Assembly (NCBI GenBank): GCA_015499995.1
Contig: JADNRV010000087.1
Coordinates: 164,541 to 228,540 of the forward strand
Length of the DNA: 64,000 nucleotides
DNA from: Flammula alnicola
Lineage: Eukaryota; Basidiomycota; Agaricomycetes; Agaricales; Strophariaceae
Direction of reading: 5' to 3'
Part shown: piece by piece, positions 1 through 12,084 of the stretch
Numbering within the stretch: position 1 is the stretch's first letter
How the letters are laid out: each line of letters starts with the position of its first letter
Program-made: the position numbers and the translations under genes
The notes under the pieces: model-generated
Told to the model about the DNA's origin: nothing
Databases searched by the model: none
The model's input: only the letters and a program-made list of their open reading frames with translations

Positions 1-79
1 CCGATGCTGGATAGAATCCAAGGTTTTGCACATTATGTAATCTAAAAGACGCGTTTAATTAAAGACGCGTCGAGAGCAG

Positions 80-3000
80 ATGTGCAAAGTAGACGCGTTT
101 TGTCCCTTCCGCTCTCAAATGGCTGGCCCATTTCGTTGGAATCCACTCAAGCAGAGATCCCAGGCCCGAAAAGACTCTATGAAAAAAGCAGTTGAAGCAC
201 GGAAAAACAAGGAAAATCCACAAGACGACACACCTTCCTCTCCTGCCGTAACGGATTATCACACCATCAGTTCCAATTACATCACCTCTCAGGACCAGCT
301 CCTTGCTTCTCAGCGTCGTGCAGATAATTTCTACCGTGAGGTCCGAAATGGGAGGAGGACTATCACAAGGACAAAGTTGAGAAACTCCGAGATCCAAGGC
401 CAACTTCGGGACTGCCAAAATGAGCTTAGAGTTCACAAGGCCGAAATCAATGCAAAGGATACCATCATCGACTCTTTAACGGAGAAGCTCGACATGGCTG
501 AAGAAGCCTTTTTGGAAAACAAAGAGACCATCGCACATGTACGGGCTCAAGCCAATAGAGCAAGGAATCGGCAAAATCTCCGCCTTTCTCGATTAGGCGA
601 AAAATTCCAGAAGGTCGTCGCGCAACCCATCAAAAAGTTTGCCTTAAAAAATAAAGGCATCTTAACGGAAACCTCTCGCTCTATGACACGCAACCTGGTG
701 ACGAGCGGCATCTCAAGAAGCAATGTGATGAACGTTATTGAGGCAGTGGCCTCGGCCATAGGAGTTGAGGTCGAGGATTCCCTTGACACGCGAACTGTCG
801 GGACTCGGCCGTATCGAGCATGAAGGACTTATCGCCGCAAAATTGCAGCTTGTACATGAGATCGAGAGCGCAGGTTGTAAGTAAACCATTACTTTTCGTC
901 CGAGCCTTCAGTTATACATTTATTTCCAGCACACACACTTAGCGGCGACGGAACAACACACAAGCACATCAACTACGAGTCACGGCATATCGCGCTAGAG
1001 GTTCCATCATATAAAACACCTCCTGGAGCGTCCAGTTCACAGCCCCAGACAGAGCCAGATCCAACCGTCCCAAATACTATACCATCCGAGAGATTCTACG
1101 CAAAGAAAATCCATCCGAGCCAGCGGTTTGCTGGAATTAATTCAGCGCCTAATCATACCAGCGCGGAGCAGATGAACGGTTGGAACGAATTCATCAAGGA
1201 CATATACTCGCTCTGGAATTCGAGTCCAGCTGGTGCTCGAAAATCAGCTGACTTTCGTACCTTCTTCCTTCGTGCTCTCGCAATGGGAACTGACCACGCC
1301 AACGACCAAAAGAAACTCAAAGAATTGTTCCACGAGATGAAGAATTTCTACGATCGAGAGGTACGCGGCGAGCGTGCCCTTCTCCGCCTGTCTCCAGACA
1401 AACTTCTCGAGGTTATCTTTGACCTAAACGAGAAAAAGATTGCGGACGCCGGAGGACAAAGTGCATGGGATGCTCTCTCGGATACCGAAAAGGCCAAACG
1501 AAACTCGCAGCTTCACGGGGAGCTCTGCCAGATTTACGGTCAAGTGGAATATGATGCGCTCTCTGATGAGCAAAAACGCGAGGCTGATTTCTTCCTCTGG
1601 GCTGGATGCTGCATGCACAAGGACTTGAATTCGCACAAAGGAGGGAACACGCGAATGATGGCATTTTGGGGCACGAACAACCTGACGAAGCCAATTACTT
1701 TGATGAACAAGGACAATGCAGCAGCTTCGAGATTGGGTGATACTGGTGCCAAGAAGCGTGCAGAAGAGGTTTCAACAGGAGGCGCAGTTAAATTAACGTC
1801 GCTGATGGGCGCATTATTCAATCACAAGGACGACAAGAAAGGATACCAGCAATCGACGGACATTTTCATGGAAGCAAAAATCGGCTATCGAATCCGTTTC
1901 CCCGACACCAGCAACACGCGATACCAATGTTACTCCGATGCTGCTGGCGAAGTCATGGTCTACATGCCTCTTTACATTCAGTTTCTTGACTTTTCTCGTC
2001 TCCAAAAGGAAACCCGCAGCTTCACCAACATCGAACAGAACGTCTGGAATGGCCTTCACGACATACCAACAATCACAGAGCTCGCCGCTCTCACGTTATA
2101 TGGCCAGGCGGTAACACATCCGTATATGCGAGAGGTGCGCGGCAAGGACAGAAAGCATTCCAACGTCTTTGAGCTTGGTCCTCTGCACGAGCAGGTAAAG
2201 CTGCACTGTCGCCTATTGATCGAGTTCCCAGAGCTTGTATTCGGGCCCGAAGGATCTTACGAGAAAGGATCCATGGACGGAAAAATGTGGGAATGACCAG
2301 ATGCTGTATACGCAGTCCAGTCTCTTGCTCCGAAACTTCCCCATCTACGAGGAGCCTTCATATCGTTCCTGGAAGGCGCGTTCGAAACTTGGGAACAGTT
2401 CTCGGCAGAATTTGCTCCAGGTGGCGAGATTGCGAGGGCGTCCGCTGCGGAGCGGCAACGAGCATGGGTGGCCAATGCGAATGATCACAATGAAGGAGGT
2501 CTTGGGACCTTTCGCCAGAATGCAAAAATCGCACCTAATATGTCGCTTGACACGTATAATGCACGGCAGATGTACAAGCGCAACGACACCGCCTCGTTTA
2601 TTTTGGCAGAACTCCCTCGACCCGAGGACCAGGCATTTTTGAGAAAGGCAGCACGAGATATAGGAAGCCAAGGACGCGAGAAGGAGAGGCGGCGACGAGA
2701 ACATGAAGCCACTGAGGCGAGAGTTGCTGCACACATCGAGAAGGATAAAATCCGGAAAGAGAAGAAAGACAAATGGGCACATGCGATAACATCTGTCCCA
2801 CTCGACTTCGATGAGAAAATTCTCACCCAGGAACAAAGGAATGTCGCGAACATTGATCTCCAACTCGAATGGCACCGACAACTGAAAGATCATGATCTCG
2901 GAAATCAAATCCCGAAGAAAAAAGATCTCCCACGAAAAGCTGAGAAACTTGCAGCTCTTATCGCAGCAGTGCATCGATTCAATGCAGCTGGGCTTTCTCC

Positions 3001-3112
3001 TCCTGACCAGTCTTCAAATATGCAGGTAGATGAGCCCACCGAGCAATCAGCTCCTGGTGGAAATGATGAGACATCTGATTTAGAGGCCGATGATTTAATG
3101 GACATTTATTGA
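80..3112 (+). pseudogene. Decayed gene of an agaricomycete multicopy family (GCCMHKDLN type)
   Basis: The reading frame opens at 80 with a basic, coiled-coil-like N-terminal region (to about 820). It resumes after an intron (acceptor near 929) and runs to 3112. Readable landmarks are SGDGTTHKHINYESRH near 940-1000, AGCCMHKDLN near 1600-1620 and a C-terminal NDHNEGGLGTFR near 2480. The frames at 1172-2296 and 2468-3112 are the same frame, split only by a TGA at 2294-2296. A second break lies near 805-820, where the frame slips by one base before EGLIAAKLQL. From memory this is a repeated basidiomycete protein family, probably mobile-element derived, but I cannot name its activity. With two breaks it is most likely a dead copy. 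The downstream AT-rich sequence (3113-3480) holds no gene. Confidence 0.6.
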
Positions 3113-3159
3113 TACTGAATATAAGCTAATAATCTTGTACTTTTTGACATATTTACATT

Positions 3160-3440
3160 ACATACCTCTAGTCACTGCGTTTGTGGTGAAATATAGACGC
3201 CCTCTATTTAGGTATCTATGAGGCACCAATCGCGGAAATAGTGGCCGACTATTTTTGGAATAAGGGCACCTCTATTATGCCGTTTATTGGTAAGACATTG
3301 GGGCCTAAATAGTGCCCTCCATAGGTCAATCATAGGATGTATAGAGGCCCACCATATATCACCAATGAAGGTCTTTATTTATTCTATTCCGTAGCAATAG
3401 TGGGCACCATTGGGCCACTATTTATCACAATGTCACATCA
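3160..3440. other. AT-rich non-coding stretch with scattered short inverted motifs
   Basis: No reading frame of note. Short related motifs built around CTCTATTT, AATAGTG and GGGCAC recur in both orientations between 3195 and 3425, giving weak foldback potential. It could be the 3-prime terminal region of the decayed element at 80-3112. No clean terminal repeat or target duplication was found. Confidence 0.3.
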
Positions 3441-3500
3441 AACATGAATGCCAAAATCGGATATAATTGCGTGATTGAAATCACATGACACTAATTAAAA

Positions 3501-3573
3501 CGCGGTAATAAAAAACGCGGTAATAAAAAACGCGGTAATAAAAAACGCAGTAATAAAAACGCGGTTATAAAAA
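3501..3573. repeat. 15-bp tandem repeat, five copies
   Basis: The unit CGCGGTAATAAAAAA starts at 3501, 3516, 3531, 3546 and 3560, the last two copies carrying changes. It lies just inside a CACTA pentamer (3489-3493) and about 350 bp outside the companion gene of the CACTA-type transposon. That is where such elements usually carry subterminal transposase-binding repeats. The matching right end was not found, so a role as subterminal repeat is inference. Confidence 0.7.
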
Positions 3574-3922
3574 TCACGTCCTCCCTGCGATGCATTTGAT
3601 ATCCGCCCCCAGGGACCCTCGTTCCCAATGCCTTGCAAAATATAGTATACCAATTACCCCGAAGACCCTGCTGATTGTCATGTACACATTTAACAAGCCA
3701 GGTCTGGGATAAATCCCAAACAAGACGTACCCGCTCATGAACAAACGTGTTCCGCTGTGTCTGACACCGTCTTTTCCCAGCTGCACGTTCGCACTGTCCG
3801 GCTGAGGCCTCAGTCATCTGCATCACAACGTATCAGTCGGCCATTCCCGAAAATCAAGAAATCTTCACGCACCGAATAATCCATCCTCGACTTCCATCCC
3901 CAGTCCCTTCCACAGGTGCACG

Positions 3923-5900
3923 ATGGAGGGCTCGCAGCCCATGCTAGATGGACCCGATCATGTGAGTCAATAGCAGTATACCCTACAAGCTGTAGACTTA
4001 CCTATTGACGTGCCGCATAGACACCAAACCTGCCGTCGGTCAGACAGACACCATTATACAGGCCTCCTGATCCTTCGATTGACAAAGAAAACCCTTGTCC
4101 ACCACTAGTACGTGCAACTAGTCAATGCAAAATTCTATGATTGACCATTATCCAGCACGCACCTGCAGATGGACGACCATCCAGGCCCCCATTTGGAGCA
4201 GTGAACGCACAGCTACAATTACCACCTGGTCCACACCAATATCAGTTCGGAAGTGCCGACCAGCAGCCGTACCAGCCCCAACAAGCATATCAGAACCATC
4301 AGCAGCAGTACGCACCGTACCAGCCACCAGTCCAGTCATATCCAGTAATGGTCAGTGAAAAAAAATTCAATGCCATGTATCGTGCTCACCTGCATTATAG
4401 AACCAGTACCCTACGGATCCATTCCAACGGCCAGTCACGTACCAGCCCGCCGCACCGCTGGCACCCAATCCTCCAGTCCCAACCATCGACCCTATGCTTT
4501 GGAACTCTGACAAGGTTGTGATTAGCGCAGCTGAGATTGAGGAGATGCGACGTACCATAATCGAGTTCCAGGAGTTCAAAAATGCCCAAAACAATCCCCA
4601 GCAACACAACGACGAGTCTCAGGTGACCATCAATCGAACAATCCAGGAGGTTAGAGAGTTGCAGGCAGCTCTGCATGCCACCGTTGCCAAAGAGCGGTGC
4701 ATGGGTGAGCGAAAGCCCCGCAATAACCCATTGCTCGTACGTTTGTAAACCATCCACGTCTACCTGTTACTAAATGGATGTTAGACCGCAGTTCACTCTG
4801 CAATGCAAGACTTACTTGATGTTGTTAAGGTCCCAAATGACAAGGGAGAGATGGTCGAGGACAGGAAGAAACTCCCTGATCCTCTGCCAGATGGAGCGCC
4901 GCCGAACCTCGCAGCAGATGGAACCCGCCTCTACAATCCTAGATGGCAGAAGGGCATTACCCAACATGCGGAGAACAGAGCATACAGAGATGCATCTGTT
5001 GCTCTAATCAAAAGTCGCGAGACGGTAAGCATTTACTTGGTATTGATAACATATTACTTAGCTAATTTTGTAGGCCAACCCTGACTCTGAGATTGACCCT
5101 CTCATCCTCAATGACAGGAGAACTCTTGTAGGGCCCGTTGACAAATACTTTAATACCTTGCGCACTCGTTACAAGGCAGCTCATGACACGGAAGCTAGCG
5201 AGAAGGCTGCAAAACTTGCACAACTAGTGAAGATTCGCAATCGAAAAAAACAGGTGAGTACGGATCTACATAAGAGCAAAGACATACCTGAGAACCTCTA
5301 TTTAGCTTGCTAAGGTTGTACGTGAGGGTGCTCAGGTGCTAAAGAAGCACTATGGAGCCGAGGCAACAGAAAACGTCGAATCAGCAATCCACACTGACTG
5401 GATGCCTTCCGAGCATTCGGACTGCGGCAATATGACACCAGCCTCATTCGACGCACACCGTTTGACTCATATTGGACATAATGCAGGCTGGGAAGTGCAT
5501 GATCTGTTATGGCGATCAAAAAGCGTGAGTGCAATGTCTGTTTTCAAGATAAAGCTTACCTGGCGAGCAGCTTGTAAAGTTGTACCTCCGACTGGTTGAG
5601 CTGTACCACGAGGAACAGGCTGAAAAGGCCCGACGCACAGGCAAGAAACAGAAAATGTCCAAGCGAACCCCAACCTACTCATGCCTGCCAGAAAATGCGA
5701 ACAATAATCCACCTGCACTCATTCAGGAGACTGGAGCCATGCCTTACCGATGGTGTGTTAGTAACGCGTGGGCCGCACGTACCAATAACAGGGATTTGGA
5801 GCTTGAGGAGGATCCGGACTTTGCAATCTTCAAGTTGGATATCCCGGACACAGACCTTACTGCCAAGTCTCTGACCTATCTTGCTAGATATGAAGATTAG
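3923..5900 (+). CDS. Companion protein of the Plavaka-type transposon, Q/P-rich N-terminus, unknown function
   Basis: Model: ATG at 3923 (MEGSQPML), several small exons, then a Q/Y/P-rich stretch (about 4190-4350, PYQPQQAYQNHQQQYAPYQP region) and a helical stretch near 4510-4690 (AAEIEEMRRTIIEFQEF). Basic exons follow at about 4800-5030, 5080-5250, 5310-5520 and 5570-5900, ending LARYED and TAG. Introns of about 50 nt join the pieces. It converges on the transposase gene with only about 80 bp between the stops. I know no defined domain. CACTA elements often carry a second DNA-binding protein, so a TnpA-like accessory role is plausible but inferred. The first short exons (3923-4170) are the least certain part. 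Confidence 0.55.
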
Positions 5901-5980
5901 GTACCGAATTATTGTACATGTTAAATAACGGCCTAAGAATTACTTGATTGACAGTATTAGTTCATCTGTTACAGGCTTGA

Positions 5981-8900
5981 CTACGAGATATTACTTACCT
6001 GCCCCCGAAGTACAGTTACCCAAACTTTCTGCCCTTTGATAGTTGACGTGTGACGAATAGCGTAGCACTTGATGGTCCGTAAGTCAATAAGCATGGGTAG
6101 TGTTTCATTGGGTGGATGATATTGGTCGTGCTGCCAAACTTGAACTGATACTGTCGTGCTACATAACAAATGGTTACGACGTGACAGTTAGACGATCTTG
6201 GAATACTCACAATGAATTCCATATCGTGTTTGATAGGGAAATTTGGGAAGGAACCATCCAGCGCATATGGCCAAAACGATGCAGGCCCGTGACAAGCTGG
6301 TTAATTGCAAATATATCCACCAGTTCGCCAACATGCAGGACCCCGTTGACGTCGACAGCCACAAGAGAATCAGCGGCAGACCCAGACCGCCGTGATGCGG
6401 CGAATTGATTACGGTCGATGATAACGTGGTCAAAAAATGTTGCACGGCAGAGTAACGGTTGGCTTTGAGGAGATGGCGGAAGGGCGATGTGGGAGTGAAT
6501 GACTCCTGGAGCAAGCCGTTCCTGGAAGTGTCGTAAAACCTCAAAATATAGGGATGTGGGGATAGCGGCTGCTTCAGCACGGTCGCTAAGCTTGAAGGTC
6601 ACGCCACCGGTTTCCTGAGCTTCGTCTAGCTCCTGTGCAAGCGCCTGCACTGTTCCTCGGTCATCGGCGGATGCTTTGTACATGGCTGCTGCCATTAACC
6701 GTAGGTCTTCATCTTGTGAGTTGGATGACTGTGCAAGCTACAAGAAAGACTAGTGTCAGTACATTCACAAGACATCAAACAATAGGTCATACCAGCCTTG
6801 ATTCTTGGACTGTTCGGTGAAACTCTCTGAAAAATGATGTTTCCAACTCGCCGCCGGCATGGTTGCTTGTCTTGTAGCTCTTGAGTACCTTGTTCAGCCG
6901 TTCAAACAAGAATGTCCAGAACTCATGCAAAGGTCCATAGTCTCTAACAGAGTCAGGAGTATGACATGCATAGTGGTGGTTGGGGCGAATCACCGAAGGG
7001 CCGTAAAGCTTTTGAAACATTGAGAAAATGTCTGACAAGAGCGAACAGACTTACTTTGACAAGCTCTTGGCAATACTCTCGCAGCAGTTTGTCTGCCGTT
7101 TGGAGATCCTCTTCCGTAATTCGACGGCTAATCAGTATCCGCACTGCCTGACACAGCTTCAGGAAGTTGGTGGGATCCTGTGGGTGAAGGTTCGATGGGG
7201 TCGCTGCATCTGCCGCCTCATCGTCGGCAGTCGTATCCTTGTTGCGTCGAGCACGCTTTCGGGTGCTTGCCCTTGAGGGTTGGCCATATTCTTCATCGGC
7301 TTTGTCTTCGATAGCTCCGGCATCGAGTTCTTCGTTGTCAGAGTCAATGTCCATGGCCTTGATTACAATGAGAACAAGTTATATAATATAATATTCAGAA
7401 GACTCACCGCTGCAGCTGCCCGAGCTGAAGGTTTGCGGTTGCGAGAAGGTCTGGCCTCACGTCTGGCTGCCGCGGCCTCTGCTGCCTTGGCTTGCTTTGC
7501 TGCCTGAGCATCAGCAATGGCAGAAATTCGTCGCTCCAAGACGAATCCATGATCGTTGGCCATATAATCTTCCCATATCTGAGGAATCTGTGGGTATTAT
7601 ATTAGAAGGAGCCAGCCATTGTCAAACGAGAACACTTACCGCAATCGGTGCTACCACGGTCGCAAAAACCAACCATTGATCAGCGGTAAGTGAGCCACCT
7701 GCAGGTTCTCCGATTAAACTAGGTAAACGTCCCAGCTTTGCAGGCATATGAAGCTAGAACATAGAAATGAACAAAAATGTTCCCAGCCAAGAACATTTGA
7801 ACTCACATCAGCCAGAATAGCATGGAGGCGGCGTAGCTCTTTGGTTTTGCGGAGGATGTTAAGTTGGACCCATATGTGATAGAAGTGGGTCTTAACGACA
7901 CCTAAGGCAGGAAGATGAGTTACACAAAAGAAAATGCATTCAATATTGATGTATACTGACCGAGAAACAGGTTGTGCATAGGGTCAATAACTATCATTCT
8001 GCAGAGGTCAAAGTACGGCAGCCGTGACAGCTCAGACCATCGAGTAGCATAGGTTTTGACAAACTCGGCCTTCGCGGTCTTGGTCGACAGAGCCAGCCAT
8101 CGTCCTTGTAACTCGCGCTGTTCCGCATCTGTACGAGCTCGGAATCCTGGAATAAATTCATTAGATTGTTATTATTGTGATTTAAACTTGACTTACCATT
8201 GGGCGCAAAAGATTCCGGACAGGCTTTCTGCATCTGAGATACCCAACACTTTGTGCAGAAAAATGAATGTGAATGGGAGCCAAATCCACCAAGTTTATGT
8301 GCAGCCGGCTTATCGCAAACCACAGCGACCAACGCGACCCGGATCAGACGACCTAGAGGATGTTTGGGAGTGATAATAATGACGCCGACAGCCCACAAGC
8401 GGAGCAGTTCATTGACAATAAGCACCATGTAATAATGGACTTGGTCAACGTCCGCTTCCTTGGGTCCAGGCATAATTGCCGCCAGGAGAAGGTTTGCTGT
8501 TCGGTACCTACATATTTACTCTAGTATAAGTAGTCATGTCATACAATGAAGTCAAATACATACCGAAGATGGGGGGGCAGATTGATCACACTGTACGACA
8601 TGGGACATGAGGTATGGGAGGGCGCTATCTGACTGCGCAGATAGGAAAACCTGCAAAGTATTGTTGGTTAGATGTTCCGAGTCCAACATGTGATATCGAC
8701 TTACCAGTCAACGCCGAGAGAAACCCCAATGCGCAACTCGCCAGAGGCTCGGACCTCTGCGCTAGGCGAGAAGAATTTGCTGCCGTCCTCACATGGCAGT
8801 TCCTGGCATATCTGGCCATCAAATATATTGTTATATTCGCCATCCACGGACGCGGCGACCTTGTCTAGAGAGCGTTCGATTTCATCCTCCACTCCAGGGT

Positions 8901-10088
8901 TAGCCAACATGGTGGCCAGCTGCTCTTCGAGTGACTTGTAAGGGAACTGGAGTCGAGGTTTTGGTTTTTGTCGCTCGGTACGCCCACGACGTTGCTCGGC
9001 TGAGGTTGGGGTGGTGTTAAACAGAGGCTGTGCGCAGCACATTCCTGTTGTCGGGGTGGATGGTGGATAGACTTTTTGGCAGGTTGGACAGACTGGGCAG
9101 ACAGGAAAGACAGGGTCGGCATTGAGAGTGGTCATGACCGTCGGTAGAGTCACAGCCATAGGCGGGTCAATAACCACACCAGACGCCCGAAGTATGATGC
9201 CGAAGCATACCAAAACCGCATTGCAGGCACGGAAGGGCAGATGGCATTGCGCGTGAAGCCAGAAAACAAGCAGGTATATGAAATACACCACTTTATTTTC
9301 ATGAACGTCAGATGGAGTGGGAAGAGCGGTGGCGGAGGAGTTGGCTGGAGTGTAACGAAAAGGATCGTCAAGGACAGGAGGCGTCCTGGGAGCTGCGGGT
9401 ACAGGAGCAGCAGGAGTAGTACCAGCAGGAGTTGAAGAGGGCTCGGCAGGCATTGCGAGTGCTGAACCAGACTGCATAGATATTAGAGATCAGTATAAAG
9501 GAACGGCGAATAAAATATTGTTGATACGTACTTGGACAAGAGATATAACTTCATCGGTTGGTAAATCATCCTGGGCCCGTTCTGGGTCTGGTTCTTCCCA
9601 GTCATCCCGCACGATCAGGTCAAACTCCTCTCCAGACATCACAACCTCGAGAAAATGCAGGAGACCCCGCTGTTCCTCGGCCGTAATGACAGCAGGCTCG
9701 TCCACGCGAGGCTCTGGGGGATCCACATACATATCGTCGAAGTCATCTTCGGGTGGGAGATTCACAGTTGGCGGAGCTCGAGGTGCGTCAGGCGGAATCG
9801 TGGCTGAAGGTCCAGTGGTTTCAACTGGTGCTGGGAGGGATGGGCTGGATGCCAATGTGACCATGCGACGAGGAAGGACGGTGGCTCGAGCAGCTAGTGA
9901 CTGCTGGTGCTGCAAGCTCCTTCGGCGAAGATCTCGCTGTTCATGGGTTTTGAGTTCACGAGAAAGAACCAGCTTGCCATTGCATTGAGAGCAGGGGCAG
10001 GGGACTTTGCGCGCCTAAATAAAAAGACAATAATAACGAAAAATACGTTTGGGCAGGAGGAGATGAGACTTACAGAGCTAGTGGACAT
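5981..10088 (-). CDS. Plavaka-type CACTA transposase (Tnp2-like, RNase H fold)
   Basis: Multi-exon gene starting MSTSS at 10088. The second exon encodes a Cys-rich motif (RKVPCPCSQCNGKLVLSREL) that looks like the N-terminal zinc-binding part of this family. A Pro/acidic linker follows (9490-9900), then the catalytic core. Candidate first Asp is in RIGVSLGVDW (near 8705), second Asp in VALVAVVCDKPAAHKLGGF (near 8310), and candidate Glu in FWTFLFERLNKVLKSYKTSN (near 6880-6930). The segment GPKEADVDQVHYYMVLIVNE at 8410-8470 matches the family pattern. The C-terminal exons run to 5981. The frame looks continuous across introns with no clear break, so the copy may be functional. DDE assignments come from family memory and are not computed. 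Confidence 0.8.
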
Positions 10089-10698
10089 CTGGCTTGTATC
10101 GAGGTCGTGGTGGTTGCAAGAGAAAAAGACCTAAATTTTCGGATTAGAAATGAAACATAGTCAATATCTATTTCCCAGCAATAGAGGGTTCAATTGCTTC
10201 ACGGAAGCAAAAACCGAAAACAGATAAATCTCAGGGGCAGGTACTCACCATCGTTCATCGGAGGTTCTTGATGAGCCCCAAGCGAGGGCACAAAAAGCAT
10301 CAAATACATGTTATATGTGCGGGGGGAGAGCGACGAGGAAAATCTGAAGACAAGAGATCAGTAAAGGTATAATTTAAATGTCCAGGAAAAAAGAAATGGA
10401 TGAACACCACACGATGATACAAAATCGCATCTGGATGGGCGTTGGCCGACGCACAGTCAAAGCGAGAGCTATACAACCGACGCGAAGTCAAAGTTGTAGT
10501 TAACGATGGACGACGCTGGTCGCGTCCATCAGATTAAGGGAGGTGGAGAGGTAAAAGCAGATAGCTCACCTGAATGTATTGTCATAGCGCTGGGACGATG
10601 GAGCAGTGGGGCGAAAGGGACAAAGGGCAGATGGGCAGAGATGAAGGGAGATGATGGAGGGGGGAAGGAATGGAAAGAGTGGAGGAACGAGTGGGTCA

Positions 10699-10752
10699 GT
10701 CGACAATTCCCACACCGAAGTTAAACGAACTTCGGCGACGTTGGGAATTGAC
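10699..10752. repeat. Imperfect inverted repeat (hairpin)
   Basis: Arms reading about GTCGACAATTCCCACACCG and its complement flank AAGTTAAACGAACTT. The arms match except for a short bulge. It could be a foldback element or an RNA hairpin. No function assigned. Confidence 0.6.
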
Positions 10753-11004
10753 GCCCTAACTCCGCCACACCTGCCTCTCACCACCACGACCTCCTCCTCT
10801 TCTTACCCACTCCCACATCAACAACCCACGGTCGCCCGTTTGTTTGCCCCAGGTCCCCAGATGAACCACGTTGGTCCTCGGATACAAGATGGGAGGCACG
10901 TCCAGTTTCTCCAGGTAACTATTTATATCCAACTCCAACGTCCCGGTCCTGACGTGTTTGTTTCCTAGCGCTTTGCTCAGCACTTCTGCAACCGCCTCGC
11001 ACAA

Positions 11005-11257
11005 TGCCTTCTCGCATCACCCATCCCATCCAGCCCACGAACAGCCGAACGCTAGCCATCCAGACACAGAGCGTACTCTGCTTGTAAATATGTTGGTATG
11101 TAGATTCTGTCTTTCTCGTTATTGCAGTCGTTGTTTACGGTACTTTGCAGAGCAATTCTCCAACGCCGTCACTATTATCTCGCTATACACTGCCTTCTCG
11201 CACCACCCATCCCATCCAGCTCACGAGAAGCCGAACGCTAGCCGTCCAGACACAGAG
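11005..11257 (+). repeat. 67-bp direct duplication separated by 119 bp
   Basis: Copies at 11005-11071 and 11191-11257 both begin TGCCTTCTCGCA and end CCAGACACAGAG, with a handful of substitutions. This is a local segmental duplication in non-coding sequence. Confidence 0.8.
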
Positions 11258-11404
11258 TCTGCACGGAAACACCCCTCTCTCTCCTCCGCATCGCCTTCTT
11301 CCCCGCACCCACACGTGTACGCCTACAACGACCTGCGCTCTGACCCAGCGCGACCCTCCCCAACCGCCCCGCCGAAACCCAACAGCGCTGGGCACCAACT
11401 CGGT

Positions 11405-12050
11405 CGTTGCCAGTTGCGTTTCGGGTTTCTATGGCCGTGCCGCTGAAAGCAATGTTGCTGGCACGAGCGAAGGGGTTGGCCTCGGAGTTGGCGAGCGCAT
11501 TCCACCGGCCAGCGCTGTTGGATGAAGTCCACGAGCGGAAATACCGATGCCATCGCTTCCAATCGCCTCGACGAGCAGAAGAATATTGCGATGATGGGTT
11601 CAGTCATGCCGTTGGGGAAATTGGCGAGCGAAGTTTGCGAGCGATACAAGTGGCCATTGTCGTCGGACGAGAAAAGGTGGCAATTGGCAGAGTCGCAGAT
11701 CACCCACATATTGACCCAGTAGCCGCTGCCGATGTTGTTTGCAACGGTTGCCTGCTCAGTGCTGTAGAAGGTTTTGGGTGCACTCCAGCCTTGTGGATTG
11801 CTGATGTCGGTGTTCGTCGAATAAGCCGCGTTGCCGTTCTGGTAGACGAGATATGCCAGACTGGTCGAGGTAGTACTGGTTGGCGGAGGCGGCTTGGGAA
11901 AAGTCGGTGAAATTCAGGCAGACGAGACTGTACCCGGATTCCTGTGCTGTGCTCGTGAAGATGTGGTACACGCCGTTGTAATAGATGATAGACGGGTCCT
12001 TGATGCCGTCGATATTGTGAGAATCGATTTTGCGAGAGTCCGTGGCTTCT
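11405..12050 (-). pseudogene. GH62 alpha-L-arabinofuranosidase relic
   Basis: On the minus strand the sequence reads as successive blocks of a GH62 enzyme. They are HNIDGIKDPSIIYYNGVYHI (near 11960-12020), SGYSLVCLNFTDFSQAASA, LAYLVYQNGNAAYSTNTDIS (11790-11850), YWVNMWVICDSANCHLFSSD (11650-11720), LYRSQTSLANFPNGM, LLVEAIGSDG, and WNALANSEANPFARASNIAF (11430-11500). The blocks are in different frames and stretches are missing between them: part of the region after YYLDQ, and the part before LLVEAIGSDG. The N-terminus is absent; upstream sequence belongs to the 3-prime end of the next gene. GH62 enzymes are secreted and remove arabinose side chains from plant arabinoxylan. This copy is a clear pseudogene. 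A CBM1 module was not seen. Confidence 0.85.
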
Positions 12051-12084
12051 AAGGTAAGGAATATATTGCTTCTTAAACTGTCAA

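Larger units (their letters stand above)
3489..10140. mobile_element. Plavaka/CACTA-type DNA transposon, core; right end unresolved
   Basis: Contains the convergent companion gene and transposase gene. The left end may be the CACTA pentamer at 3489 followed by AT-rich direct repeats. No inverted counterpart was found to the right up to about 13 kb, so only the coding core is firm. Confidence 0.5.
10089..11400. other. Gene-poor interval upstream of the transposase
   Basis: No convincing gene. It holds an imperfect hairpin (10699-10752) and a 67-bp direct duplication (11005-11071 and 11191-11257, about 90 percent identical by eye). The second copy lies in a longer Pro/Thr/Ser-rich open frame (11145-11525), but that frame runs into the GH62 relic on the other strand and is probably not real. 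Confidence 0.4.

Noticed and set aside
11407..11910. Plus-strand frame of 167 residues
   Set aside because: Opposite strand of the GH62 relic, whose minus-strand blocks are clearly the coding sense.
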